Below are positions 1-7,524 of a stretch of DNA of 23,542 nucleotides, piece by piece. The stretch is from Candidatus Omnitrophota bacterium (lineage in GTDB: Bacteria; Omnitrophota; Gorgyraeia; Velamenicoccales; Velamenicoccaceae), in NCBI GenBank assembly GCA_003451585.1, contig DMEU01000005.1, positions 1 to 23,542 on the forward strand. Direction: 5' to 3'. The notes beneath the pieces were generated by a model. It saw nothing but the letters and a program-made list of their open reading frames with translations. It had not been told where the DNA came from and did no database searches. The first letter of the stretch is position 1; every line of letters starts with the position of its first letter. Both the position numbers and the translations under genes were made by a program.

Positions 1-69
1 CTGTAGCTCAGCTGGGAGAGTGCCTGACTGGCAGTCAGGAGGTCACGGGTTCGATCCCCGTCAGCTCCA
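1..69 (+). tRNA. tRNA-Ala (GGC), 5' end cut by window edge
   Basis: The cloverleaf can be read directly. The anticodon stem CCTGA/TCAGG (23-27/35-39) encloses the loop CTGGCAG with anticodon GGC at 30-32. The T arm is ACGGG-TTCGATC-CCCGT. The 3' acceptor strand CAGCTCC is followed by discriminator A69. The window opens inside the 5' acceptor strand (CTG = positions 5-7), so about four bases are missing. The T four bases before the discriminator's end would allow the G3:U70 pair typical of alanine tRNAs. CCA is not encoded. Confidence 0.95.
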
Positions 70-167
70 CTTTTTCCGCAAAGTCCAGTGTCTAAATCCG
101 CTTACCATAAATAGTACCAAAATAATCGCATTTTATCAACTGGCGGATGTCGGAAATGATTTTAATC

Positions 168-551
168 ATGAAAAAGCGTATTTTGGTCATAGAAGACGAG
201 CGCGAAATATCCATGATAATGCGCATGCGTCTGGAGGCGGCGGGCTACGCGGTCACGGAGGCTTTTGACGGCGAAGAAGGGTTGAGCCAGGCCAAGACCT
301 GTCGGCCCGACCTTATACTTCTGGATCTGGTGCTTCCGAAGATGTCCGGAATGCAGATATTAGATGAGCTCAAAAGGGATGAAAAATATAGGTTTATACC
401 CATTGTCATAGTAACAGGATTAACGCAGGATGCTGCCAATCATCAGGCGGCTGTCTCTAAGGCCGACGCCTACTTTTTAAAGCCCTACGATACCATTGAG
501 TTGATGACTACTGTAGCCGATTTTTTAAAAGACGGCTCCCCACAACGATAG
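168..551 (+). CDS. Stand-alone response regulator (CheY-like receiver)
   Basis: This is a single receiver domain of about 127 residues with no output domain, so it probably acts by protein-protein contact in a phosphorelay. Numbered from the chosen ATG it has the acidic pair E9/D10, phospho-acceptor D53 in LILLDLVLP, switch T83 in IVIVTG and the invariant lysine K105 in FLKPYD. I chose the ATG at 168 because receiver proteins usually begin MKKxILVIEDE. In-frame ATGs at 147 and 156 are alternatives, and none of the three has a strong ribosome binding site. No histidine kinase gene is in the window, so the partner and pathway cannot be read. It lies about 100 bases after tRNA-Ala, and nfo follows 16 bases after its stop. 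Family call is firm; role unknown. Confidence 0.9.
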   Translation: MKKRILVIEDEREISMIMRMRLEAAGYAVTEAFDGEEGLSQAKTCRPDLILLDLVLPKMSGMQILDELKRDEKYRFIPIVIVTGLTQDAANHQAAVSKADAYFLKPYDTIELMTTVADFLKDGSPQR

Positions 552-567
552 GCCCGGGTTACCTCTA

Positions 568-1440
568 ATGTATTTAGGCGTCCATGTATCGATCAGCGGT
601 CATATTTATGAGGCTCCTGATCGCGCCGCAAGATTAGGCTGCACTGCCATGCAGATATTTTCAAGGAACCCAAGGCAGTGGCGTCAAGCCCCTATCAGCG
701 AGCAAGACGCCTTAGAGTTCAGACGCAGCCTAAGGGCAAGCGGCGTCAAGGCAGTGGCCGTCCATATACCGTATCTTATTAATCTGGCCACTTGCTATGA
801 TACTCTATATAAGAGGTCCATCGATAGTTATATAGAAGATATGCACGAGACAGCCGCGTTAGGAGCCCAGTATTTGGTGACGCACATGGGTAGTTTCAAA
901 AATTCGACTTTACAGCGCGGCCTGAAGCGTTTTATCGAAGCACTTGATATTATTTTTAGCCAGACTAAGGGCCTGACCGGGGTAAAATTGCTTTTGGAAA
1001 ATACCTCAGGTTCCGGCAGTTGGCTCGGCTCGACGTTTGACCACCACAGGATCATTTTTGACCGGGTCAGTGATAATTCCAGGCTTGGCATATGTCTTGA
1101 TACGGCGCATGCATTTGCCGCAGGTTATGATATCCGCAGGCCGGAGGTGTTCGACGGCCTCTTAGACAGCATAGATGTGAAGGTGGGCAAAGAGGCGTTG
1201 CATCTCGTGCACTTGAACGATTCTATGAGCGACTGCGGGACGCACATCGACAGGCACGACCATATAGGCAAAGGTTTCATAGGCTTAAAGGCTTTCGGGC
1301 ACATTGTCAATCATCCGTACCTGAAGGACGCCGCCTTTATTTTAGAAACACCTAAAGACACTCCCAGGGATGATAAACTTAATCTGAACAGGGTAAGGAA
1401 GCTGTTAACAGGCAAGAAACGGATAAAGAATGGAATTTGA
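568..1440 (+). CDS. nfo: Endonuclease IV (apurinic/apyrimidinic endonuclease)
   Basis: This base-excision repair enzyme cuts the DNA backbone 5' to abasic sites and removes 3' blocking groups using a trinuclear zinc centre. At 290 residues it is of normal family length. All nine expected metal ligands can be placed: H66, H106, E144, D178, H181, H215, D228, H230 and E260. They lie in recognisable blocks (VHIPYL, LLLENTSG, ICLDTAHAFAAGYD, VHLNDSM, IDRHDHIGKG, FILETP). The start MYLGVHVSISG matches the family N-terminus, although there is no clear Shine-Dalgarno. Its last 11 bases overlap the start of leuS, so the two are probably translationally coupled. Both sequence and length support an intact, active enzyme. 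Confidence 0.97.
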   Translation: MYLGVHVSISGHIYEAPDRAARLGCTAMQIFSRNPRQWRQAPISEQDALEFRRSLRASGVKAVAVHIPYLINLATCYDTLYKRSIDSYIEDMHETAALGAQYLVTHMGSFKNSTLQRGLKRFIEALDIIFSQTKGLTGVKLLLENTSGSGSWLGSTFDHHRIIFDRVSDNSRLGICLDTAHAFAAGYDIRRPEVFDGLLDSIDVKVGKEALHLVHLNDSMSDCGTHIDRHDHIGKGFIGLKAFGHIVNHPYLKDAAFILETPKDTPRDDKLNLNRVRKLLTGKKRIKNGI

Positions 1441-3880
1441 TTTCAGGCAAATAGAGGAAAAGTGGCAGAAGGCGTGGCTTGAGCAAAAGACTTACAAGTC
1501 GCAGCCCGACCCATCGAGGCCGAAGTATTATTGCCTTGAAATGTTCCCATATCCTTCAGGCCGCATCCACATGGGCCATGTGCGTAATTATACGATAGGG
1601 GATGTTATCGCCAGGTATAAATTAATGCAAGGGTTTAATGTCCTGCATCCTATGGGATTCGACGCATTCGGCCAGCCGGCCGAAAACGCCGCCATCAAGA
1701 ACCAGTCTGACCCTGAGGACTGGACCTTAAAGTGTATCGATTGGATGAAGAAGGAAATGTTCCGCATGGGTTTTTCTTATGATTGGGACAGGGAGGTTTC
1801 AACCTGCCTGCCTGATTATTACAAGTGGAACCAGTGGATCTTTTTAAAGATGCTTGAGCGGGGGCTGGCGTACAAGAAGGCCTCTTATGTGAACTGGTGC
1901 CCAAGCTGTGAGACCACACTGGCCAATGAAGAAGTCGTACAGGGCGGATGCTGGCGTTGCCATACTACGGTCGTAGAAAAAGAATTGGAACAATGGTATT
2001 TAAAGATAACGGATTACAGCGACAGGCTTTTAGACGACCTGGCGAGTTTAAAGAACTGGCCTCAGGCTGTTTTGACCATGCAGAAGAACTGGATAGGCAA
2101 GAGTTACGGGGTCGAGATATATTTTAAATTGGAGGACGGGACTACTTTACGCGTTTTTACTACCAGGCCGGACACTATTTTCGGTGCCACATACGTAGTT
2201 TTGGCGCCTGAGCATCCACTGGTAAAAGAGATCATTCGCGGCAAGCAGCAAGAGAAAGAGGTGTTGGCCTTTATCGACGAAGTTGCGCAGGAGAGCAGGA
2301 TGGAGCGCGTGGCCGGCGATGTGAAGAAGAAGGGGCGTTTTACCGGAGCATATGCCATAAACCCGGTCAACCTAGAGAAGATCCCTGTTTGGGTCGCCGA
2401 TTATGTCTTAATGGAATATGGCACAGGCGCCATCATGGCGGTGCCGGCGCATGACCAGAGAGATTTTCTTTTTGCCAAAGAGCACAACCTGCCTATGCGC
2501 GTTGTTATCCGCCCTAAAGACGCGGAGCTGCGCGTAGAAGACATGACCCAGGCTTTTGAGGATGAGGGTATCATGGTCCACTCCGGAAAATTCGTCGGGC
2601 TGCCGAGCAGTGAAGGAAAAAAGAGGATAGCGCTTTGGATGGAAGACAAGCTTATGGGGAAGAACACGGTCCATTGGCGGCTGCGTGATTGGCTGATATC
2701 CAGGCAGCGATATTGGGGCACGCCTATCCCGGCCATTTATTGTGATACTTGCGGAATAGTCGGCGTACCTTATGAGGAACTGCCTGTTAAATTGCCTAAG
2801 GATGTGAAGATCTCAGGAGAAGGCGGGAGCCCGCTGGCAAAGGTAGGTGATTTTGTAGATGTCAAATGCCCCAAGTGCGGTAAGCCTGCCCGACGTGAGA
2901 CGGACACCATGGCGACATTCATAGACTCTTCCTGGTATTTTTTAAGATTTTGTTCGCCTCAGGCGGAAAGTGCGCCTTTTGATGTGGATGAAGCCAAATA
3001 TTGGATGCCTGTGGACCAGTATATAGGAGGCATAGAGCACGCCGTCTTGCATTTATTGTATTCACGGTTTTTCACTAAATTTTTAAGTGATATCGGCATG
3101 ACGGGGTTAAAAGAACCATTTGATAAACTGCTTACACAGGGCATGGTCTTAAAAGAAGGCGAAGTAATGTCCAAATCCCGCGGCAATATTGTTGACCCTG
3201 ACGGCATCATAAAGGATTACGGCGCAGATACCTTGAGGCTGTTTATATTGTTCGCCGCGCCGCCCGAGGCTGAATTGGATTGGAGCGACAAAGGCATGGA
3301 TGGCGCCTGGCGCTTTCTGACGCGCGTCTGGCGCCTTGTGTGCGCGCTGCCAGCGCACGATAAAAGCGCTCTGCCCGAAGAGCACACAGAAGGCCTGCGC
3401 CTGGTAACAGAGAAGATGCATGAGACCATAAAAAAGGTCACTTTGGATATGGAAGGCGGGTTTAAATTCAATACCGCGATCTCGGCCGTCATGGAATTAG
3501 TCAACGAGCTTTACAGGCTTTCGCCCGAAGAGCAGAAGTATGAGGCAGCCGCCGAGGCCGTAGAGGCGGTGGTGCTTTTATTGGCGCCTTTCGTGCCGCA
3601 TATATGCGAGGAGATGTGGCAGATGATGGGCCGCAAGGAGAGTATTTTTAAAGCGTCCTGGCCTGAGTATGATGAGAAGTATCTTGTCAAAGATGAGATC
3701 GAATATGTCATACAGGTTAACGGGCGAGTCCGCTCGAAAGTGGTGGTCGGTATTAAAGCGGCACAGGAAGATATAAAGAATGCCGCGCTGGCGGACATAA
3801 AGACACAGGAGTGGCTTAAGGGTGTCACGCCGAAAAAGGTGATCGTAGTCGCAAATAAACTTGTCAGTATCGTGGTCTGA
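1430..3880 (+). CDS. leuS: Leucyl-tRNA synthetase
   Basis: This class I aminoacyl-tRNA synthetase charges tRNA-Leu in the cytoplasm. The 816-residue bacterial-type protein has the HIGH-box variant HMGH (47-50) after PYPSGRI. A zinc module has cysteines C157, C160, C174 and C177, and a second CxxC pair lies in CDTCG/CPKCGKP. The CP1 editing domain carries TTRPDTIFGAT (from T244) and GTGAIMAVPAHDQRD. The signature VMSKSRGN (579-586) has valine where the KMSKS box usually has lysine. An anticodon-binding helical domain and the C-terminal VNGRVRSKVVV region follow, so the protein looks complete with editing capacity. Its stop (TGA 3878-3880) shares one base with the next start. It overlaps nfo by 11 bases. 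Confidence 0.98.
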   Translation: MEFDFRQIEEKWQKAWLEQKTYKSQPDPSRPKYYCLEMFPYPSGRIHMGHVRNYTIGDVIARYKLMQGFNVLHPMGFDAFGQPAENAAIKNQSDPEDWTLKCIDWMKKEMFRMGFSYDWDREVSTCLPDYYKWNQWIFLKMLERGLAYKKASYVNWCPSCETTLANEEVVQGGCWRCHTTVVEKELEQWYLKITDYSDRLLDDLASLKNWPQAVLTMQKNWIGKSYGVEIYFKLEDGTTLRVFTTRPDTIFGATYVVLAPEHPLVKEIIRGKQQEKEVLAFIDEVAQESRMERVAGDVKKKGRFTGAYAINPVNLEKIPVWVADYVLMEYGTGAIMAVPAHDQRDFLFAKEHNLPMRVVIRPKDAELRVEDMTQAFEDEGIMVHSGKFVGLPSSEGKKRIALWMEDKLMGKNTVHWRLRDWLISRQRYWGTPIPAIYCDTCGIVGVPYEELPVKLPKDVKISGEGGSPLAKVGDFVDVKCPKCGKPARRETDTMATFIDSSWYFLRFCSPQAESAPFDVDEAKYWMPVDQYIGGIEHAVLHLLYSRFFTKFLSDIGMTGLKEPFDKLLTQGMVLKEGEVMSKSRGNIVDPDGIIKDYGADTLRLFILFAAPPEAELDWSDKGMDGAWRFLTRVWRLVCALPAHDKSALPEEHTEGLRLVTEKMHETIKKVTLDMEGGFKFNTAISAVMELVNELYRLSPEEQKYEAAAEAVEAVVLLLAPFVPHICEEMWQMMGRKESIFKASWPEYDEKYLVKDEIEYVIQVNGRVRSKVVVGIKAAQEDIKNAALADIKTQEWLKGVTPKKVIVVANKLVSIVV

Positions 3881-4290
3881 TGCTTGCTTTAACCTCACAG
3901 GAGCGCAGGGTATTATTATTCGTTTCTTTTGTGCTGGCCTTAGGCCTGGGGCTTAGATTTTTTGCGAAGGGCCGGGGCAGTGATACCTGTTTTTTTGATG
4001 TCAGCTCAAAAAAAACTTGCCGGGCACTGGATATAAATGCGGCAACACGGGATGAGTTGATCGGGCTGCCCGGTATAGGCCCAAAGGCCGCAGACGATAT
4101 TCTCGCCGCCAGGGCATGGCGCGGAGGGTTTAAAAATATCGAGGAACTTAAAGAGATCAAGGGAATATCTGATAAGAAGATAGGGCTTTTGAGGGAATAT
4201 CTATATATAGTATCGGATGATAGCAACAGTTTAGCGCTTGTAAGTGATCGTGTCACTGCGAGAAGCGACAGCGACGAAGCAGTCTTTTAA
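3880..4290 (+). CDS. comEA: ComEA-like helix-hairpin-helix DNA-binding protein
   Basis: This is a 136-residue protein with an N-terminal hydrophobic segment (about 11-27) and a soluble tail carrying two helix-hairpin-helix units. The first is LDINAATRDELIGLPGIGPKAA (from about residue 50); the second is FKNIEELKEIKGISDKKIGLL. ComEA proteins bind incoming double-stranded DNA in the periplasm during natural transformation, and a ComEC-like gene lies downstream, so DNA uptake is the likely role. The start overlaps the leuS stop by one base (TGATG). The final 12 codons (V125-F136) and the stop lie inside a palindromic repeat (4250-4325), so this tail is probably not ancestral to the family. A generic HhH protein without an uptake role cannot be excluded. 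Confidence 0.85.
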   Translation: MLALTSQERRVLLFVSFVLALGLGLRFFAKGRGSDTCFFDVSSKKTCRALDINAATRDELIGLPGIGPKAADDILAARAWRGGFKNIEELKEIKGISDKKIGLLREYLYIVSDDSNSLALVSDRVTARSDSDEAVF

Positions 4291-4325
4291 AAGATTGCTT
4301 CGCAAAAAGAGCTCGCTTTTGACAC
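4250..4325. repeat. 76-bp imperfect palindromic element overlapping the comEA stop
   Basis: The outer ends are GTGTCA (4250-4255) and TGACAC (4320-4325). Next inward, GCGAG (4258-4262) pairs with CTCGC (4312-4316). The core is a 28-bp palindrome, 4275-4302, with arms CGAAGCAGTCTTTT and AAAAGATTGCTTCG; they pair fully except for one G.T wobble and leave no unpaired loop. The sequence resembles the GTCAyTGCGAG...CGAAGCAATCT class of dispersed palindromic repeats that I recall from several bacterial genomes; I could not search for it. It encodes the last residues of the ComEA-like protein. There is no T-run that would make it a classical terminator. Confidence 0.75.
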
Positions 4326-4380
4326 ATCCGTAGGAACGCTTTCGAGGTCGAGGATCTTAGAAATTAACATAGGAGATAGA

Positions 4381-5001
4381 ATGCTATTCTTTATAGTAAA
4401 AGGCGGCCCTGTGATGATCGCGATCATCCTGGCATCCGTGTTCGGCATGGCCATCATCCTTGAGCGATTGTTCGTTATACATCGCGTCTACCGCCTGGAT
4501 ATGGAGTCGTTCTCGAAAACAGTTTACAGGCATATTTTTGACGGGAAATATGATGAGGCGCTGAAAGTCTGCCGTCAGCATGAGGATTTTCCGCTCCCTG
4601 CCATGTTCGTCGCCGCCTTGGAGAACAGGGGGGCTGCCCGCCATGAACTGGAGAAGATGCTCGAGAGGATGGGGAATCATTATATTAAGAATCTCGAGAG
4701 GAGGCTGGGCGGGCTTGTCTCCATAGTGGGCATATCTCCTTTGATGGGTTTTTTCGGGACCATAACAGGCCTTATCCGCGCTTTCATGGCATGGGAAAAG
4801 GCCGGCAATAATGTTACTGTAAGCGCCTTGGCGTCCGGCATATACGAGGCCATGATAACAACGGCCGCGGGGCTTATGGTAGCCATACCGTATTATCTCT
4901 TCTATAACTATTTTATATCCAGGATAAAATATTTCGGCCATGAGCTCGATGATTATTCCGGCAGGCTCCTTGAAATGATAGCAAAGGACAAACAAAGATG
5001 A
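4381..5001 (+). CDS. exbB: ExbB/TolQ/MotA-type proton channel protein
   Basis: This inner-membrane subunit, with its ExbD partner, converts proton-motive force into work on a periplasmic or outer-membrane partner. The 206 residues show one N-terminal membrane segment (about 8-28), a cytoplasmic charged region and two further membrane segments. The conserved core ISPLMGFFGTITGLIRAF is followed by GIYEAMITTAAGLMVAIPYYLFYNYF. A good ribosome binding site (AGGAG, 4371-4375) precedes the ATG. The stop overlaps the exbD start as ATGA. The TonB/TolA-type partner is not in the window. In several Proteobacteria an exbB-exbD pair also sits beside comEC, so the neighbourhood may be conserved rather than accidental. 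Confidence 0.93.
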   Translation: MLFFIVKGGPVMIAIILASVFGMAIILERLFVIHRVYRLDMESFSKTVYRHIFDGKYDEALKVCRQHEDFPLPAMFVAALENRGAARHELEKMLERMGNHYIKNLERRLGGLVSIVGISPLMGFFGTITGLIRAFMAWEKAGNNVTVSALASGIYEAMITTAAGLMVAIPYYLFYNYFISRIKYFGHELDDYSGRLLEMIAKDKQR

Positions 5002-5426
5002 GGATAGGCCCAAGCCGCAAATACATGTTTAACTTAGAGTCCGTGGCTATGACGGACATCGTTTTAAATATGTTCATATTCTTCTTCATATCTTTCAGTC
5101 TTATCTATACTTTCAATCCGACGAAGGCCAAACATATCAAAGTCAATCTGCCTGCTGCAAAACATGTTGCCGACACGCAGGGAAAAGACGAGATAGTCAA
5201 TATAACGCTCTCAAGTGAAGGGCCGCTTTATCTGGAAGGCAATATAGTGTCCTTAAAGGAGCTTGAAGCCAAGCTTGCCTCCTCAGCCAAGCGTAATCCG
5301 TCTATGGCCGTGGTCATTGAAGTGGACCGCCTTGTGGCCTTTAAGAATGTAGTGCGTGTCTTGGATGTTTTAAATGGTTTAGGCATAGAACGCCTTCGTA
5401 TCGCTGCTGCGCAAGAAGAGAAGTAG
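4998..5426 (+). CDS. exbD: ExbD/TolR-type biopolymer transport protein
   Basis: This 142-residue partner of the preceding ExbB has a short cytoplasmic N-terminus, one membrane segment (about 19-39) and a periplasmic domain. The membrane segment keeps the essential aspartate D20 (MTDIVLNMFIFFF), the proposed proton-carrying residue of ExbD/TolR. The proline usually found just before it is absent. The periplasmic part (VNLPAAKH, then ITLSSEGPLYLEGN and VVIEVDRLVAFKNVVRVLDVLNGLGIERLRIA) matches the ExbD/TolR fold. The start overlaps the exbB stop by four bases. Whether it drives TonB-type import, Tol-like envelope work or something tied to the adjacent competence genes cannot be decided here. 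Confidence 0.92.
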   Translation: MRIGPSRKYMFNLESVAMTDIVLNMFIFFFISFSLIYTFNPTKAKHIKVNLPAAKHVADTQGKDEIVNITLSSEGPLYLEGNIVSLKELEAKLASSAKRNPSMAVVIEVDRLVAFKNVVRVLDVLNGLGIERLRIAAAQEEK

Positions 5427-5487
5427 CTTTCCCCTCCTCGATCCCTCAAAAGCACTTCCACTGATCTGTCTATGAAGTGGTGGTGTC

Positions 5488-6630
5488 ATGATGTTCCAGC
5501 CTCTGGTCGTCTGGTGTATTTTTTTCTGCTCAGGTATCGTGGCAGGGTATTATTGCCGCTTGCCGCCGGTGTTACTGTGTGCGGCAGTGGCGGCTGTGTC
5601 TTGCGCAGCGTTTTGTTTGCGCAATAAACGGCAGTGCGCATATCTTGTCTTTTGCCTGGCGGCCCTGCTCGGGGCATTAGACATTGCCGGTGCAAGGCCG
5701 ATACCTTCTTCGTCCCAGGCTGTTAAGACCGTTCTCGGGCTTAAACATAAAATAGAAGGCTTGATCTCGGACCGGCTGAACCCGCCTTTTTCAAATATCC
5801 TCTCCGCTATGGTCTTAGGCGAGCGCAGGATGGTCCCTGAAGATCTCAGGCAGGCCATGATGAAGGCGGGGACATGGCATCTTATGGTGGTAAGCGGGAC
5901 TCATACCGCGATAGTGGCGGCTATCGTCCTGCTCCTGCTTAAGGCCGTAAGGGTAGGCCGCAATATGAGATTTATTTCTGCCATTGTTTTACTGATAGTT
6001 TATTGCCTGTTGACAGGGGCCTCGAGCTCTGTCGTCAGGGCGACGGTCATGACATCGGTGTATCTATTAACGTATTTATTCAAGCGTCCGCCCAATTTTT
6101 TAAACTCACTGGCCATGGCAGCCCTGGCTATTTTGATCTTTGACCCCACACAGCTCTTCCAGGTAGGCTTTCAGCTCTCATTCTTGAGCGTCTTTTTTAT
6201 TTTTTGGTTATATCCAGGGCTCAAGAATATATTTCCTGCCGGTATATGGAAATCGCGCTATCTTTGCGTGCCGGCAAACTGTTTTTGCGTTTCGTTGAGC
6301 GCCTGTATCGGAACAGCGCCTTTGTTGGCCCATGTGTTCAATACATTTTCATGTATTTCCATTATAGCTAATATCGTGGCCGCCCCTTTGGCGGCCCTTG
6401 TCATGGCAGGCGGCCTTGTATTGATCGGGTTTGGAGCCCTATTGCCCGTTTGTGCCGGCCCTGCAGCTTTAAGCGCGGAATTTTTCATCTTTCTTTTCGT
6501 AAAGATGAATATGGCATTTGCCGGCCTGCCCTGGGCATCAATACATGTCCCGCGCACACGGCTCTTTTGGGTTGTTTTCTGCTATTTTATCACCCTGTTT
6601 TTAAGCAGGCTTTTTCCTAGAAAGCAGTAA
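5488..6630 (+). CDS. comEC: ComEC/Rec2-related membrane channel protein, short form
   Basis: This 380-residue polytopic membrane protein contains the competence (ComEC/Rec2) core. Visible blocks are FSNILSAMVLGERRMVPEDL, MMKAGTWHLMVVSGTHTAIV, TGASSSVVRATVM and FDPTQLFQVGFQLSFLSV. ComEC forms the inner-membrane channel that passes single-stranded DNA into the cytoplasm. The protein ends after the membrane domain: the C-terminal metallo-beta-lactamase-like nuclease domain of long ComEC proteins is missing, and the N-terminal soluble region is short. An adjacent ATG at 5491 is an equally good start; the upstream site is weak. It follows exbD by about 60 bases, and with the ComEA-like gene suggests a DNA-uptake cluster. 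Activity in transformation is not shown. Confidence 0.88.
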   Translation: MMFQPLVVWCIFFCSGIVAGYYCRLPPVLLCAAVAAVSCAAFCLRNKRQCAYLVFCLAALLGALDIAGARPIPSSSQAVKTVLGLKHKIEGLISDRLNPPFSNILSAMVLGERRMVPEDLRQAMMKAGTWHLMVVSGTHTAIVAAIVLLLLKAVRVGRNMRFISAIVLLIVYCLLTGASSSVVRATVMTSVYLLTYLFKRPPNFLNSLAMAALAILIFDPTQLFQVGFQLSFLSVFFIFWLYPGLKNIFPAGIWKSRYLCVPANCFCVSLSACIGTAPLLAHVFNTFSCISIIANIVAAPLAALVMAGGLVLIGFGALLPVCAGPAALSAEFFIFLFVKMNMAFAGLPWASIHVPRTRLFWVVFCYFITLFLSRLFPRKQ

Positions 6631-6651
6631 ACCTTTTTCTTGATATACTGG

Positions 6652-6675
6652 CGTCAACAGTTTAAACTATTGACG
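6652..6675. promoter_or_regulatory. 24-bp near-perfect palindrome upstream of the glycan operon
   Basis: CGTCAACAGTTT and AAACTATTGACG are inverted copies with a single mismatch, centred on TTTAAA. The site lies in the only sizeable gap (6631-6741) before the 11-gene operon. A TATACT hexamer (6644-6649) lies just upstream, but I see no convincing -35 box for it. The position would suit an operator for a dimeric repressor or activator, though a weak stem-loop at the end of comEC is also possible. There is no T-run for intrinsic termination. Function is inferred from position only. Confidence 0.4.
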
Positions 6676-6741
6676 GAAGAAACCATTGTATCGGGATCAA
6701 CCATCGGCCCGCCGGAAGGCTCGGACTCGTTACTCTAAAAC

Positions 6742-7524
6742 ATGGCTTTTAGCGCCCGCATCAAAAAAATATACGCATACAGGGCTGTTTTGTGGGAGAT
6801 GTCCTTAAAACAGCTCAAAGGCAAATACTCAGGCTCGATGCTCGGGTTATGGTGGGCGGTCATTATCCCTGTCATCCTGGCGTTCAGCATAAATTTTATC
6901 TTTACCCAGGTCTTTAAGGCCCAGGCTGAGAATTACGCCTTCTTTATCCTTGCAGGGATGGTGCCCTGGGCTTTTTTCTCCGGCACGCTGATGGGATCGG
7001 CCGAGGCCTTTTTTGCCCAATCATCTATCTTAAAGCAGGGAACTTTTCCAAGAGAATTTGTCGTAATATCCGCGGTATTGGCTGATTTCATAAGTTTCTG
7101 TACGGGTTTTTTGTTTTTATACCCCGTCTTCATCTTCCTGGAACCAGCGGTGATACACCTGTTGCCGGCGTTTTTTTGCCTGGCCTTGTTATACCTTATG
7201 TTTGTGGCCGGATTAAGCCTGCTTTGTTCAGTAGCAAACGTTTTTTTCAGGGACACAGCCCATTTTTTATCGATAGCACTCATGTTCTGGTTTTGGATAA
7301 CGCCTATTTTTTATTCCTTAGAGACGCTGGGCCTTCCATGGCGCCGGCTATTTTTTTACAATCCGTTGACATATTTTATACTGGCCTTTCAAAGCCTTCT
7401 TTTTAAGGCGAGCCTGCCATCGGCAGCCGTGTCCCTGACATGCTTAGCGACAGGCGTGTTTTTCCTTGCCGCAGGTTATTTTGTTTTCCTTAAATTCGAG
7501 CCAAAGCTGATGAAAAGAATATGA
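6742..7524 (+). CDS. wzm: ABC-2 type polysaccharide/glycolipid exporter permease (Wzm-like)
   Basis: This 260-residue inner-membrane permease has about six hydrophobic segments. The N-terminus contains the family hallmark LKGKYSGSMLGLWWAVIIPV, followed by ILAGMVPWAFFSGTL and PREFVVISAVLADF. A later block reads NVFFRDTAHFLSIALMFWFWITPIFY. Such permeases pair with a Wzt-type ATPase to flip or export lipid-linked O-antigen, capsule or teichoic-acid-type polymers. The stop overlaps the ATPase start (ATGA), which fits a two-gene exporter. The upstream gap of about 110 bases with a palindrome marks this as the probable first gene of the operon. The substrate cannot be read from the permease itself. 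Confidence 0.93.
   Translation: MAFSARIKKIYAYRAVLWEMSLKQLKGKYSGSMLGLWWAVIIPVILAFSINFIFTQVFKAQAENYAFFILAGMVPWAFFSGTLMGSAEAFFAQSSILKQGTFPREFVVISAVLADFISFCTGFLFLYPVFIFLEPAVIHLLPAFFCLALLYLMFVAGLSLLCSVANVFFRDTAHFLSIALMFWFWITPIFYSLETLGLPWRRLFFYNPLTYFILAFQSLLFKASLPSAAVSLTCLATGVFFLAAGYFVFLKFEPKLMKRI

Noticed and set aside
20..268. An 82-codon + strand frame starting inside tRNA-Ala
   Set aside because: It begins in the tRNA and overlaps the response regulator in another frame; the sequence is not protein-like.
4384..5013. A 209-codon minus-strand open frame opposite exbB
   Set aside because: The + strand frame encodes a clear ExbB protein with a good ribosome binding site and coupled exbD; the minus frame has no recognisable motifs and is a shadow.
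5452..5478. Weak inverted repeat CACTTC/GAAGTG between exbD and comEC
   Set aside because: Only six pairs with a long loop and no T-run; likely chance.
6644..6649. TATACT as a firm -10 box for the glycan operon
   Set aside because: No acceptable -35 hexamer at 16-18 bases upstream, so it is mentioned only as a possibility beside the palindrome.
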